A DNA stretch of 64,000 nucleotides from Eunapius fragilis (GCA_963681505.1 OY811976.1:7940149-8004148); one strand, 5' to 3'. Counted from the stretch's first letter, positions 53,242 through 63,652 are shown. Numbers and translations are program-made. The notes: generated by a model from the sequence alone, not told the origin.

Positions 53242-53637
53242 GGAAATTCCAATGCTACTTAGGATTAGTGATTCTGGTGAGGATGACTGTCATGTTTGCT
53301 ACACATATGACCAAATGCAAAAGCCTATGGAACTCACAGGTCTGTAACATGTTTGGAAGCGGCACTGCCCCAGATCCAAAAAAAAAATTCATAAAATATG
53401 ACACCAACTGCTCTGATCCTGGGGTGGGTATGTGACCATATGTCTCAATAATGGCAGAGTCCTAAACACAAAGGTATTAGCCTATATATTTGCCACCATC
53501 TGATGTAAATCAACATTCAATGGGTGACTTCCATGGGTGGCTTTGCATCTGGTCATAGCAAACTGACAGTCATACCCACCAGAACCACTAATTCTAAGTA
53601 GCACTGGTTTGTGTGTGTGTGTACGTGTATGTGTGTG

Positions 53638-53682
<45 letters not shown>

Positions 53683-56128
53683 ATAGCATTATACATGGGC
53701 CTTTTCTGGGAATCTGTGCTATTTATCTTTTGCGATATTACCACTCTGTAAACCTACTTTTGTACATAAGCCCGGCAGGAATAATTATCCCTGCTTTATC
53801 CCTAAAGATAAAGATCAGGGCCCTGGAAATTTTATATAACAAAGGAAGGTAATAAATAGTACGTCCTACATGTATGTCTTTTTAAACCTCTCAATGGTAC
53901 ACACTCATATCTTCAGCGTTTATAGTGATTTGTGTCTGTATTAGTGTGTGAGTGTGTAAATGGATGCATGTAATGGAATATGGGACATGAGGCATGGTAC
54001 GTCATGATGTGGCAGGTACGGTGAGACAGGAACAAATAGTCCAGTACATACAACACATTAACCCAGTACATACAACCAAAGGGGGGAGGGGTTGGGAGGG
54101 GGGCCTTCCTCAAAAAAAATTGTCGGGGCCTTTGCCCCCATGGCTCCCATGCTCCTATACCACGGTGTATAAAACACACAATCCAGTTACACACGTGAAA
54201 AACACATCAGTCAGAATATAGATAGTTGGATAGTAAGCCAGTGAAAGCACTGTAACCAAAAAAAGTTCAAATAGACAAAGCTTATGAGTGAATCCATGTA
54301 GCACATAGCAATTTACAGGGTGTACAGCAAGGGGAAAGAATAGTGGAAAGAGTGTGTATAAGTGTGACGTGAGACATGTGTATGTGTTGGTTCATGGGTG
54401 TGTGTGTGTGCCAGCCATGCAGATGAAATGAAAAACGGTGGGCGTTTAAAATATATGTGCCAGCAGAACGCAAATCCTGACAATAAGGAAGGGTTACATG
54501 CGTTCCAGCCTAGCTGCGCTGCATGTGTCTTTAAATCGACCACGCCTCTCCCATAGCCTAGCTGATACACCGTGCACTATATCTCATGGCTCTGACGTAC
54601 TGTTATAGGTTGTGAGCCTATAAATGGCCACGCAATGAGTGGCACCCAAAGAGTATGACCGAATCGACAGGGACACATATTGTTGTGCGCGCGTATCGGT
54701 ACTGATAGTACGTACCGTGTTTTGTATGGTGATGGTAGCTGAATCCCACGCATTTTGATCGCTTAACGAATCTTGTTCGTTATAGAAGAGAACCACTGAC
54801 GTTTGTAAGAACGTATATTAACGGTGGTACTTCAGTTGTACATGTAGTGGCATGGGCACGGGAGGTTATTGTATATTCATTTGCTCGGAGTAGCGGGAAC
54901 CAGGTTGTAGTAGGTTAATGGCGCCATAGATAATAGAATAAAGGGATTGGAAACGGTATATAAATTTATGTGACGTGACGTCATGTTCCGTTACATGACC
55001 GTGCTTCGCATTGAATCTTCTAGTGGGCGTGTGAACTGTTAGCATCCTTCCGTAAAGAGCTTCTTTAGTGTTGTTTAACCTATACCTGTGGGAGGACAGC
55101 CTTTTTGACACCCAAACATCGTTTAGCTATTCTTTTCCAGAAGTTAAGTTCAGTCAGCGAGCTGCCTCCTGATTGGAAATTGGTTGTGTGATTTTCCTGG
55201 ACACAGGTACCATCAGGAAACCTTTTTGTGAGTTCTAGTATAGAGTACGTAGTGGGTGGTGTGGCTGTGGAACGTTTTGGAGCCTGTAAGAAGTGTTTTG
55301 GCGTTGTAGATCGGGAATTTGCTTGCTAATGACACCCGAAAAGCGTACGTTTTGTGTAATTTTCCCATAGAAGTGGTTAGGTTTGTAGAAAATTTCAGGA
55401 TATATACTGAATCAGAGATGCATGTAGAGTGGCGTGATCAATTTTTGTTGTATGTACTGCATGTTTATAGGAGCAAATAGCTCACAAGTTTCGTTTGGGT
55501 CGGTCACGTAAGAATGCTGAGAGAAAATCCCAATAAACAAAAAAATCTACATGCTTCGTGAAAAAAAGGGAGGCCTACTAAGAAAGTGAGTTATAGAGTA
55601 TAAAGTTTGTATTGTCTGTTCTAAGTATCGCAGTAGGCATAGGTATAGGAAGTTCGAACACAATCATGCAATTTACGGTATCGCGAAATGCGGATGAATC
55701 CCGTAATCTTTACCGTTTCCAATCCCTTTATTCTATTATCTATGATGGCGCGAAATGAACGAGAAATGTGCAATTACTTTGCACAGCTGTATCTCCGTAA
55801 CGGATCAAGTAAAAATTAACGAACAGGACAAATCGATAGGTACAGGACCCCTCTGCGTATAAACCGAATTTGAAGTTAATTGAGATGTCCTGCCGAAAGA
55901 TATGGCCAGTTTGAACCCCAAGGGGTATCGGACATTGCAACACTGGCACGAAGCTAATGCAAGAGCCCAAAATTTATTTTACCAGAGAGAAATGATGTAG
56001 TATGAAGTTTTGAAAATAGGAAGTCAATAGCATTTACGGTTCGGGAGATGTAGCGATTTTAATGTGAATCATTTTAATAACTTTTATATATATATAGCGA
56101 TACGACATTTTCTCAGACCCTGTCCCAT
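53110..56128 (-). repeat. 2.2-kb dispersed repeat, inverted right arm
   Basis: This is the reverse complement of 31,630-33,860 over about 2.2 kb, interrupted by an 820-bp insertion at 54,925-55,744. Matching open frames appear on opposite strands in the two arms (for example MVLFYNEQDSLSDQN at 32,137 + and 54,796 -), which reflects recent duplication rather than coding. Confidence 0.85.
54925..55744. mobile_element. 820-bp non-autonomous DNA transposon with clean target duplication
   Basis: Termini CATAGATAATAGAATAAAGG and CCTTTATTCTATTATCTATG are perfect inverses, extending inward through GATTGGAAACGGTA. ATGGCGC flanks both ends (54,918-54,924 and 55,745-55,751), while the other arm of the repeat has a single ATGGCGC at the matching place. 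No transposase is encoded. The superfamily is uncertain (a 7-base duplication, possibly an 8-base hAT site with one change). Confidence 0.85.
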
Positions 56129-56769
56129 ATTGTGATTATAATAAACGATAAATGAATGCGGGTGGGGATAAAAGGATGCGGGGGGGGGGGGGGGGGGGGA
56201 CCAGAATCTAAAGATTAATTTGGTGTGGCCTTAGAATCAACACGCGCACTAAATGAGGATGCATGAACCTAACAAACGCTAGTGATACCACGCCGGTATA
56301 CTTAATACAGTAACTGCTAGTTTATTATTTTTTTTACAAAGGTAACGGTTATATTACTCAGCACCATGCGTGCATTATCCCACGAAAAAAATTACTTACC
56401 TCGTGCCATGCAGTGACTAAGAATGTTCGGCAGTCACGGTTGTACTGTTTTTATGTGACGAGCTGAGCAATAATTAATGACTGCTTAATGGCCGCGTATC
56501 GGCACTTCTTATAAAGCGTATTTTTAATTGCCGGCATGCAACTTCAGACTCCAACCTAATTCGAAGGATACACAGATCAGACATTGGCTCGCAAAATCAA
56601 AGCTCCATCCATTAACCTAATTCGAAGGATACCTTTTCCAACAGATATCAGTGAGAGGAGTGCATTTATTTTGTGGTGGCTGCGGTTTGTTTGAAGTTGT
56701 CGCTTGGGTTTGCATCCAGAGTGGTTGAGTCTTTTGGATGTTGGGACCAGAAGCTCAACGTACTCCCGC

Positions 56770-56907
56770 AGCCACTCAGTGCCCATGTCTTTTGATTACT
56801 TACTGGGGCAGCTTAAGTCCATCACAACAAACCAGATCTATGGTAGATTGAACTTGACCCTGATCAGAGCCATCTCCAGAGCCATTCTATCTAATGTGTG
56901 CGTTTAA
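56770..56907 (+). pseudogene. Retroelement protein C-terminal fragment, part 2
   Basis: The frame gives SFDYLLGQLKSITTNQIYGR, LNLTLIRAISRAILSN then a stop shortly after. IYGRLNL.L.R..ARAIL is the extreme C-terminus that in relatives follows the IPLA.ETYG block found at 51.4 kb. The two fragments are on the same strand about 5.2 kb apart, so one copy was probably split by later insertions. Confidence 0.6.
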
Positions 56908-56961
56908 CTTTTGGTGTGAGAGTTTTTGTTATATTGTGTACATGTTATTTGTTATTGATTA

Positions 56962-57080
56962 GCAACAGTTACTATGATGACTGGCTGGTCATGGGACACG
57001 ACAGCAGAGGGCTCAGGACCAGTAATAGCATCATCATCCTGGTACCATGCATGAAAGAGCAGACTCGAACAACCTTCATC
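56962..57080 (+). other. Possible exon-like open stretch
   Basis: After an AG at about 56,968 the frame reads YYDDWLVMGHDSRGLRTSNS then IIILVPCMKEQTRTTF. It has a faint resemblance to M28-peptidase segments (HYD.W..G..D), but the match is too weak to name. Confidence 0.2.
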
Positions 57081-57304
57081 AGTAGCACCCAATTAAGTAT
57101 ATACATCATATCAGTTAAAGTTATACTGCCGTGCACGTTCTATAGTAGGCAAAAGGTCAATCTGTGTTTGTGTTGTCTGTGTCGTTTGTCGTCACTGTGT
57201 CCTATATATTGTGCTGTTTGCATGTGTGTTAAGAGTCGTTTGTCCTATCGGCTGGTGACTTTGGCGCTTGCAGTCTATGGGCATGCTAGTCTAGACTCTT
57301 ATTC

Positions 57305-57318
57305 CCCCCCCCCCCCCC
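57305..57318 (+). repeat. Poly-C run
   Basis: A short homopolymer run in otherwise unannotated sequence; a likely site of length error. Confidence 0.7.
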
Positions 57319-57639
57319 GGGGTCATGTATATTACAAGGTCCATAGGATCATGTTGTAAATATTAATAATTAAACAGCCATCCTGCAGAACTGGACTATG
57401 TCATATTTAAAGCACTTGGGCATAATCAGAAAAGATGAGTCAGCTCATGCAGCCATGAAAGTGCAATGGTCACATCCTGGAAGCCTTACTCAATTGGAAC
57501 ACAAATGTAGCTTTTAATTTTGGAATTTACACAACAGATAATTATCATGTTTATAAACATCACAAATACCACATTCCATTAGGCATTTCTAGTAGTACAG
57601 GGCAACGATGGAAACTGAGCAACCCAATTGTTAGTACGA

Positions 57640-57962
57640 ACATTTTTTCATGATTATAGTACATGCACATCACTCAGTACATAGGCCATCGGCACTTAAG
57701 CTATCTCTACACGTTGCATACTAGTCTGTTCTGCTGTGGATTCAGCCCAGGCATGAATTCGACCTATGCGGCATTTGAGGGGAACACCCGGGTCTAGACA
57801 TCACCTGACTGCCACTTTACACTTAATTTAGAACGGAACTTCACCACATATCCATTACACCTGTGGTATCACTATTCCTACGTATCCTGACAGCAGTATT
57901 GGAGACAGGCTGAATTAAGGTGATGGCTACTTCTTCAGCTAATGGAAGAAGACACAAAATGA
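57640..57962 (-). pseudogene. Third fragment of the beta-lactamase/receptor segment
   Basis: On the minus strand AGCAGAACAGACTAG then GATGGCCTATGTACTGAGTG (57,740-57,640) matches the end of the beta-lactamase last exon and its 3' flank at 3590-3660. Next to it, 57,962-57,766 (-) matches the membrane-proximal FN3 exon (LPLAEEVAITLIQPVSNTAV, RFRSKL region), with small insertions and deletions that break the frame. The two pieces now share an orientation, unlike their arrangement at 3.4-5 kb. Confidence 0.7.
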
Positions 57963-58086
57963 AATAGCAGAACTGCAGAAGTACATACCAACCTGCATCA
58001 GTAGTGTGTAAATGGATGTGTGTTTGTGTGCACGTGCGTATCCAGAGTTGAGAGAAACAGTGGAGAAAAGCGCGCACATGCACACG

Positions 58087-58087
<1 letters not shown>

Positions 58088-58140
<53 letters not shown>
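58088..58140 (+). repeat. (CA)n microsatellite
   Basis: About 26 CA units lie between the FN3 fragment and the exon at 58,405. The layout resembles that around the CA tract at 29,526. Confidence 0.9.
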
Positions 58141-58142
<2 letters not shown>

Positions 58143-58404
58143 CTTGTATGGGATTGGCATTAACATTCGACATTACTGGCAACTAGACGGCTACTGTTAT
58201 CTTCTGTTTCCCCCACAAGAATTCCGTTCCTCTGAAATAGCAATGTCACTGTTTTCTTTTTTTTTTTAAATCATCAAACCCTCCATCCAGTTCTCCTCTT
58301 GATAGCACCACGTCAGAATTTTCCACATCTCAATCAGACAGAGCGTCTGAAACTGTTTCTAGACCAGACTAGCTGCTCAAGAGTTTCAACTTCCAAAAAC
58401 GTAC

Positions 58405-58527
58405 CACTTGTGAGTACCTCTTTCACTGTCGCTTTGTAGTAGACAGTGGCATGGGCAAACCCGCGTACGTTCGTATACCTGTCAGTATTTTCTAGTTTAC
58501 TGATGATTATGAAATACAGGTGACTCC
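58405..58527 (-). CDS. Putative 41-codon exon related to 29,410-29,523
   Basis: The acceptor CTCAG precedes GG AGT CAC and the donor is GTACGTTTT, phase 1-1. It encodes SHLYFIIISKLENTDRYTNV then RGFAHATVYYKATVKEVLTS. The blocks IISKLENT and RGFA align with VISKPENT and AGFA of the other exon, and the donor region is alike. It may be an N-terminal receptor exon, or a relic of the third duplicated fragment. Confidence 0.4.
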
Positions 58528-58567
58528 CTGAGCCACACCACAACTGCTACCCACCTAACTAACTACC

Positions 58568-58830
58568 CAGGCCCCACCCCTCCTCACTATGCCCTGGCCC
58601 CACCCCTCCTCACTATGCTCTGGCCCCACACCACTTCACTATGTCCTGGCCCCACCCCTCCTCACTATGCCCTGGCCCCACACCACTTCACTATGTCCTG
58701 GACCCACACCACCTCACTATTCCCTGGCCCCACCCCTCCTCACTATGCCCTGGCCCCACACCACTTCACTATGTCCTGGCCCCACCCCTCCTCACTATGT
58801 CCTGGCCCCACCCCTCCTCACTATGCTCTG
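58568..58830 (+). repeat. 26-bp GC-rich minisatellite, about 10 copies
   Basis: The unit is close to CTCACTATGCCCTGGCCCCA + CCCCTC. A second variant with CACCACTT is interspersed (ACACCACTTCACTATGTCC). All three plus-strand frames stay open because of composition only. Confidence 0.9.
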
Positions 58831-58836
58831 GCACAC

Positions 58837-59014
58837 GGCCAACTTTCTATGTACCTGAATCTGGTCCACTACCCGAAGAAAGTGATTCAGCCTTGAGGCG
58901 GACTAAATTTACAGACCTTGTTCCAGATTTCATTGGATTTCATTCATGTCCATCTCATGGCTGAATCTCCTCCTTTGGGTAGCAAACCAGATTCAGGTAT
59001 GTAGAAAGTTGGCC
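58837..59014. mobile_element. Foldback between two minisatellites
   Basis: GGCCAACTTTCTATGTACCT, GAATCTGGT and GATTCAGCC at the left are mirrored by GGCTGAATC, ACCAGATTC and AGGTATGTAGAAAGTTGGCC at the right, with small mismatches. It is about 178 bp and could be a MITE that inserted in an ancestral minisatellite. Confidence 0.65.
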
Positions 59015-59021
59015 ATGTACC

Positions 59022-59752
59022 ATGGCCCCACCCCACCTAACTTCTATGGCCCTCCCCATCTAACTACCATGGCCCTCCCCACCTAACTACCATGGCCCCA
59101 CCCCACCTAACTACCATGGCCCCACCCCACCTTACCACCATGGCCCCTCCTCACCTAACTACTATGGCCCTCCCCGTCTAACTACCATGGCCCTCCCCAC
59201 CTAACTACCATGGCCCCACCCCACCTAACTACCATGGCCCCTCCCCACCTTACCACCATGGCCCCTCCTCACCTAACTACTATGGCCCTCCCCGTCTAAC
59301 TACCATGGCCCCTCCCCACCTAACTACCATGGCCCCACCCCACCTAACTACCATGGCCCCTCCCCACCTAACTACCATGGCCCCTCCCCACCTAACTACC
59401 ATGGCCCCACCCCACCTAACTACCATGGCCCCACCCCACCTAACTACCATGGCCCTCCCCATCTAACTACTATGGCCCCACCCCACCTAACTACCATGGC
59501 CCTCCCCACCTAACTACAATGGCCCCACCCCACCTAACTACCATGGCCCCTCCCCACCTAACTACCATGGCCCTCCCCACCTAACTACTATGGCCCCACC
59601 CCACCTAACTACCATGGCCCTCCCCACCTAACTACTATGGCCCCACCCCACCTAACTACCATGGCCCCTCCCCACCTTACTACCATGGCCCCTCCCCACC
59701 TAACTACCATGGCCCTCCCCACCTAACTACCATGGCCCCACCCCACCTAAGC
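59022..59752 (+). repeat. 24-bp minisatellite, about 30 copies
   Basis: Units are CTAACTACCATGGCCCCACC + CCAC with 23- and 24-base variants (CCCTCCCCAC, CCCCTCCCCAC). Variant order repeats locally (for example CTTACCACC at 59,133 and 59,254), consistent with block duplication. The minus-strand frame rich in GGAMVVRWG is an artefact. Confidence 0.95.
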
Positions 59753-59799
59753 CCAACAGACGTAACACCCCAACTAACTACCCTGACCCAACTAACCCA

Positions 59800-59949
59800 C
59801 TGCCCTGGCCCCCCCACCCACCTACAAGCCCTTGACCAACCTACGTATCTACTGGATCTGAGACCCAACTACGTGTACCCTTCCTCACCAAAAATCATCC
59901 GCTCAAACGCACTGGTGGACGGACACCTCAACTTATATGCTTTGAATGG
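59800..59949 (+). CDS. Possible exon, unidentified
   Basis: The stretch QALDQPTYLLDLRPNYVYPS then SPKIIRSNALVDGHLNLYAL is non-repetitive and protein-like, and ends at a plausible donor (AATG|GTTAGG). It follows the minisatellite, so the 5' boundary is unclear. The family was not recognised. Confidence 0.3.
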
Positions 59950-59959
59950 TTAGGGTACA

Positions 59960-60570
59960 GTATGTTAAGTTATATGGTTTCACATATATTAGCTCAGTGA
60001 TTAGCACTGCTTTGCCCTTAGTGGTTAAATCAAAATTGTAGGAACACACTTGTTATAATTACATGTAAGGTCCTATCAAGCATGTTATATTTTCCCCTTT
60101 CATGCTTGTAATTAGGTCAAATGCTATATTTGTTCTAATCTCATCAGATGCCAACACTGAAATCAAATACAACCCAGCAGCACGGCATTTAACGTTGGAG
60201 TGCAATATTCATTATAATGAACAATTGTAATGCAATAAAAATTGCGATAAAATACAAATGGAGGTATCCAACATACACTCTGGAATAACATGATACTGTC
60301 ATTGAACATTGCTGTTGGCATATACAATATATTACACACACACACACACACACATGCACCAGCAAACAAGTCATATCCAGCGAACTTGCAGCTATGGGAG
60401 AGGTGGTGGCTACATGAGAGACTAAATAATCAGGTTAAATTTACTGGCCCTGAGGGAACCATTTTGGACTTGAATCTTGGAAAAACAAATAAAACCATTA
60501 CCCCTTGCTTCCACCTCAGGTCCTGCATCAGTTCATCGTAGTTCTAAACACCACTACACACTGAATACAC
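59960..60570. other. Mostly non-coding, one weak exon candidate
   Basis: A (CA)n tract sits at 60,335-60,352. On the minus strand NYDELMQDLRWKQG before GTAATG (about 60,540-60,500) and CKFAGYDLFA before GTGCAT (about 60,387-60,355) look like short exons, but their phases do not all join. Nothing firmer can be said. Confidence 0.25.
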
Positions 60571-60574
60571 TCAC

Positions 60575-60657
60575 AGAACGTAGCTGTCTATGAGGCTACT
60601 GTCCACTTTCATCCTATTGATAAGGTCGTCAAAGTCAGTTGGCTGAAATACGCTCAT
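60575..60657 (-). CDS. Possible first coding exon, unidentified
   Basis: From an ATG at 60,657 it reads MSVFQPTDFDDLINRMKVDS then SLIDSYV, ending at a strong donor (CT|GTGAGTG). The amphipathic, acidic sequence looks real. The following exon is uncertain, so the gene is not identified. Confidence 0.35.
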
Positions 60658-60917
60658 ACTGTAAAAAATAGCGGAGGGGGGAGGAGGAAGTCATGATCAT
60701 TCTTCCCAGAAAATTCAAATCCCCTGGTCATTTACTTTCCATCAACCTGTCTTCTCATTTCATCTTTTTCCAAGTCCATTTCTCATCTTTATCCTCTCCC
60801 CTACCTTCCAACATGCACTCCTTCATCCCAGTCTCCCTCACTTACCCTTGTCTCTACACTATCCCTTCATTCCTCCCTCCTCCTCCCATCCCATTCCCAG
60901 CTTCGGAGACAGCAAGC

Positions 60918-61006
60918 TAGTCTCGTACCCAGACCCACGCTTACGTAAGCATTATTGCATATTATGCGATAATGCTTACGTAAGCGTGGGTCTGGGTACG
61001 AGACTA
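60918..61006. mobile_element. 89-bp near-perfect palindrome with 9-bp flanking duplication
   Basis: Arms TAGTCTCGTACCCAGACCCA + CGCTTACGTAAGCATTA mirror each other around a loop of about 14 bases (TTGCATATTATGCG). ACAGCAAGC flanks both sides (60,909-60,917 and 61,007-61,015). The terminal TCTCGTACCCAGACC is the same as the end of the THAP/DDE_4 transposon at 11,743. Confidence 0.85.
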
Positions 61007-61015
61007 ACAGCAAGC

Positions 61016-62333
61016 AGACTCATTACTAAAAACTGTTCGTGATATAAATGCACTGAAGCTTACATGCAGTGACTTATTACATGGTAAAGAAATCACAGCG
61101 GGGAGCTCTGAACCTTATTTCTAAAAGTGTGATTTTTTAAAAATGGTAGCAATTATTACGCTCGAAAAGAATATTTTCCGTTGTGCTCAATTATGAATTT
61201 CCTTTTAAAATTAAAAACATGTTAGCCACGACGTTCTGCACGGTAAAATAACCATCGCTACTGCGCGCAAAAGATAATTAGCATAGTTTACATTCATATG
61301 TGGTCAACTTTTTCACACCAAATAACTTGTGAGCAATTGATATTTTATGATAGATCGAGCAAACGCCTACATGTAGGCGAAATCACACCGCTAGCTCAAA
61401 TTTTAGCCTACGTGTAGGCGTTCTATTGCAACGTATGGTCCTCGCGCATTCAATGCCGTAAAACGCTTTGAACTCGAATAAAGTAACGCTTAAGCATAGG
61501 GCTTCGTTTTTAATTCACTTTGGACTCATTCAACCATCGGCTCTTTAGATACACGATCGAGATGGAGGAGCATACAAACATTGCCTACGATCTTGATGAA
61601 AGAGAGTATAAAAGTTGGAAATCGTGTGTATTTGGGAAAAAGAGCTAAATTATATCTGCCTATAAAACGAAGAATGCTTCCAGTAAGTTTTTTTGCAAAT
61701 CGGAACAACTCCAGCTAAATGAGGGGAGCGCCTCAACAGAGCTCAGCACGCTGGCGTTGTTTTCTGCCGCCAGCTTGCAAGTAGCCCTCTTTATTATATT
61801 GGTCCTTAAAAACTGCTTATTATTTCAAGCGTTGGTTGTTTGTACATTGTTTGGAATAAAGCGATTTGCAACGCCTACATGTAGGTTAATGGACTCTCGA
61901 TCTCATGCACGCGACCCCGTTCGGCAGGGTGCTGGGCCACACCCCCTGGCTCGCGCGCCGATCGACCCCGATAGGTCGTCCCCCTTTTCCTTGCTACACC
62001 CGGTGAGTGAAATGCTTGGGGGAGCCAGGAGGAACCTACTGGAATGCCCAGAGGGTGGCTCTCAGTCACACCCTCCCCCAAACCGTCACCCTTCCTGGAC
62101 CCAAGAATCCAACTTTGCATTATCGGAAGTTTCGTTAGAAACTTCCATATAGGACTTGACCCCGACTATGAATGTCATTAAAAAAACGCGACCCGTCTGT
62201 AACAACACTCCCGACGATCGGATCGTGTAGCTTGTTTTAGCAATCGATCTAGAAGTCAAAAATGAGTAGTTTCGTTTTTGTTTCATGTCGCTGAACCGCG
62301 TGGTTGTTGAGAACAAGAGTGTACTGCCCGTCC
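61016..62333. other. Region without a firm gene; palindromic CGCCTACATGTAGGCG motifs
   Basis: Perfect 16-base palindrome CGCCTACATGTAGGCG at 61,364-61,379, a variant GCCTACGTGTAGGC at 61,406-61,419, and CGCCTACATGTAGG at 61,872-61,885. This could be a promoter or intergenic control region. The plus-strand open frame at 61,757-62,152 starts MFSAASLQVALFIILVLKN but has no recognised family and is probably chance. Confidence 0.35.
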
Positions 62334-62509
62334 TCGTACCCAGTTACGGAACAAGGGGCGGGTCGTCTTCTTATTCTTCTTCTTCTCCTTCTTCTTGGCA
62401 ACGCATAACTCAGGACAGGAACATTTCTAAGCGATGAATATTTCACCAATAGCTTCAGAATCGGCTGGAGGACTCGCTTTTATATAATATATGAAAAAAA
62501 ATTAAGAAA

Positions 62510-62790
62510 ACAAGTAAATAAAAACATTCTCTACGAGAAAGTTGGTGGGATATAGGATTTGATTATGACATTGGTGGTGTAAAAAGCAAGGAAACAAGGT
62601 CTTATCAGAAGGGAAAATGTCATAGTCCTATATTTAGCACACAAACAACACATGCCCTAGAAATGTGCTAAATATAGGACTATGACATTTTCACTTCTGA
62701 TAAGACCTTGTTTCCTTGCTTTTTACACCACCAATGTCATAATCAAATCCTATATCCCACCAACTTTCTCGTAGAGAATGTTTTTATTTA
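62510..62790. mobile_element. Palindromic MITE, copy 1
   Basis: It starts ACAAGTAAATAAAAACATTC and has arms of about 128 bases that are almost perfect inverses (one mismatch noticed, TTTTCACTT versus TTTTCCCTT). The loop is ACAAACAACACATGCCCTAG + AAAT between GTGCTAAATATAGGA/TCCTATATTTAGCAC. The right end lacks the last CTTGT. No protein is encoded. Confidence 0.9.
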
Positions 62791-63045
62791 TATAATGGAC
62801 AACGCAATTCGCATTCCGTATTTATATAAATTACTGAAGCTGTAAGGACCGCACCGCGTGCTTGCGTAACTCGGTTCACGACTACCGACGGTTGCGCATG
62901 CGCAGACACATAAACCATTAACCGCAGTTAACCAAATAATGGCTAACTTTCATTTAACGCACTACGCGTAGGTGACGATCTATCATTAATACATATACTT
63001 TAATGTACACGGGGTTAATAGCCTGCACTCATATCGAAAACTGTT

Positions 63046-63225
63046 TCAAAAATGAGACATCTGTGTGTTGAGTCCATATAGAATGACCCAGCTGTCACTA
63101 GCAGACGCCTGCTTTTGTTCAGGATCAGCATTGTATCGAACGCGGGAGGACTCTAACTCGTCGTCTCGATTTTGGAGGTATTCCTCTCGTCTTTTAGCTC
63201 TCCTCTTTTGTTGACGTGAAGGCAT
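63046..63225 (-). CDS. Small basic ORF, 59 residues, transposon-associated in style
   Basis: ATG at 63,225, stop TGA at 63,048-63,046. It reads MPSRQQKRRAKRREEYLQNR, DDELESSRVRYNADPEQKQA then SASDSWVILYGLNTQMSHF. Basic N-termini with RYxAxPE-K-KA repeats are common in large sponge transposon proteins (from memory). It may be the first exon of such a gene, or a relic. No downstream exon was recognised. Confidence 0.4.
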   Translation of the reverse strand: MPSRQQKRRAKRREEYLQNRDDELESSRVRYNADPEQKQASASDSWVILYGLNTQMSHF

Positions 63226-63652
63226 TTTGAAAAAAAAAAAAAAACAACTTCGCTAGCCAAAAGTGGTGAACAAAACTGGGATCAAAATGAAAACACAATT
63301 CTAAATATACGTGAATGTCGCCATGGGAACGGTTAAATATAGCACTCCATATAACGTAATGGTTATTTGCTTTATTCATATAGATTCTAAAGCGATTAGT
63401 ATAATTTGCGCGCTTTAAATCCATTCCTATCCCGAGTTGTACTCACCCGAGAAGAATTAGAAAAAGACGATGATGACGGTGAAGAATTGGCCTGGGGACG
63501 AGAAAAAAACTTGTTCTCTTAAAGTTAAAGCAGTTTGCAAAACATTAAACTTTTATTATTCTTTTAGGACTTTAGTTATGAAACATCCAGCAATGTAGAA
63601 ACATATCCTCACTGTACTCATCACACAACTACAACTTGGGAGTAATAATAAT

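Larger units (their letters stand above)
62334..63503. mobile_element. Possible transposon related to the THAP element, with nested MITE
   Basis: It starts CCTCGTACCCAG (62,334) and ends GGCCTGGGGACGAGA (63,503), like the termini of the element at 11,743-14,497. The stretch GAAGAATTGGCC before the right end is identical to 14,476-14,487. It contains the MITE at 62,510 and the small ORF at 63,046-63,225. No transposase was found. Confidence 0.4.

Noticed and set aside
56962-57080. M28-family peptidase exon
   Set aside because: Resemblance is limited to a few residues (YDDW, G, D); not enough to name.
59280-59462. Repetitive GGAMVVRWG protein frame
   Set aside because: Translation of the 24-bp minisatellite; no start context or non-repeat sequence.
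61757-62152. 131-codon open frame with hydrophobic start
   Set aside because: No family resemblance, mixed composition, no splice or start context, and it overlaps a palindromic-motif region; likely chance.
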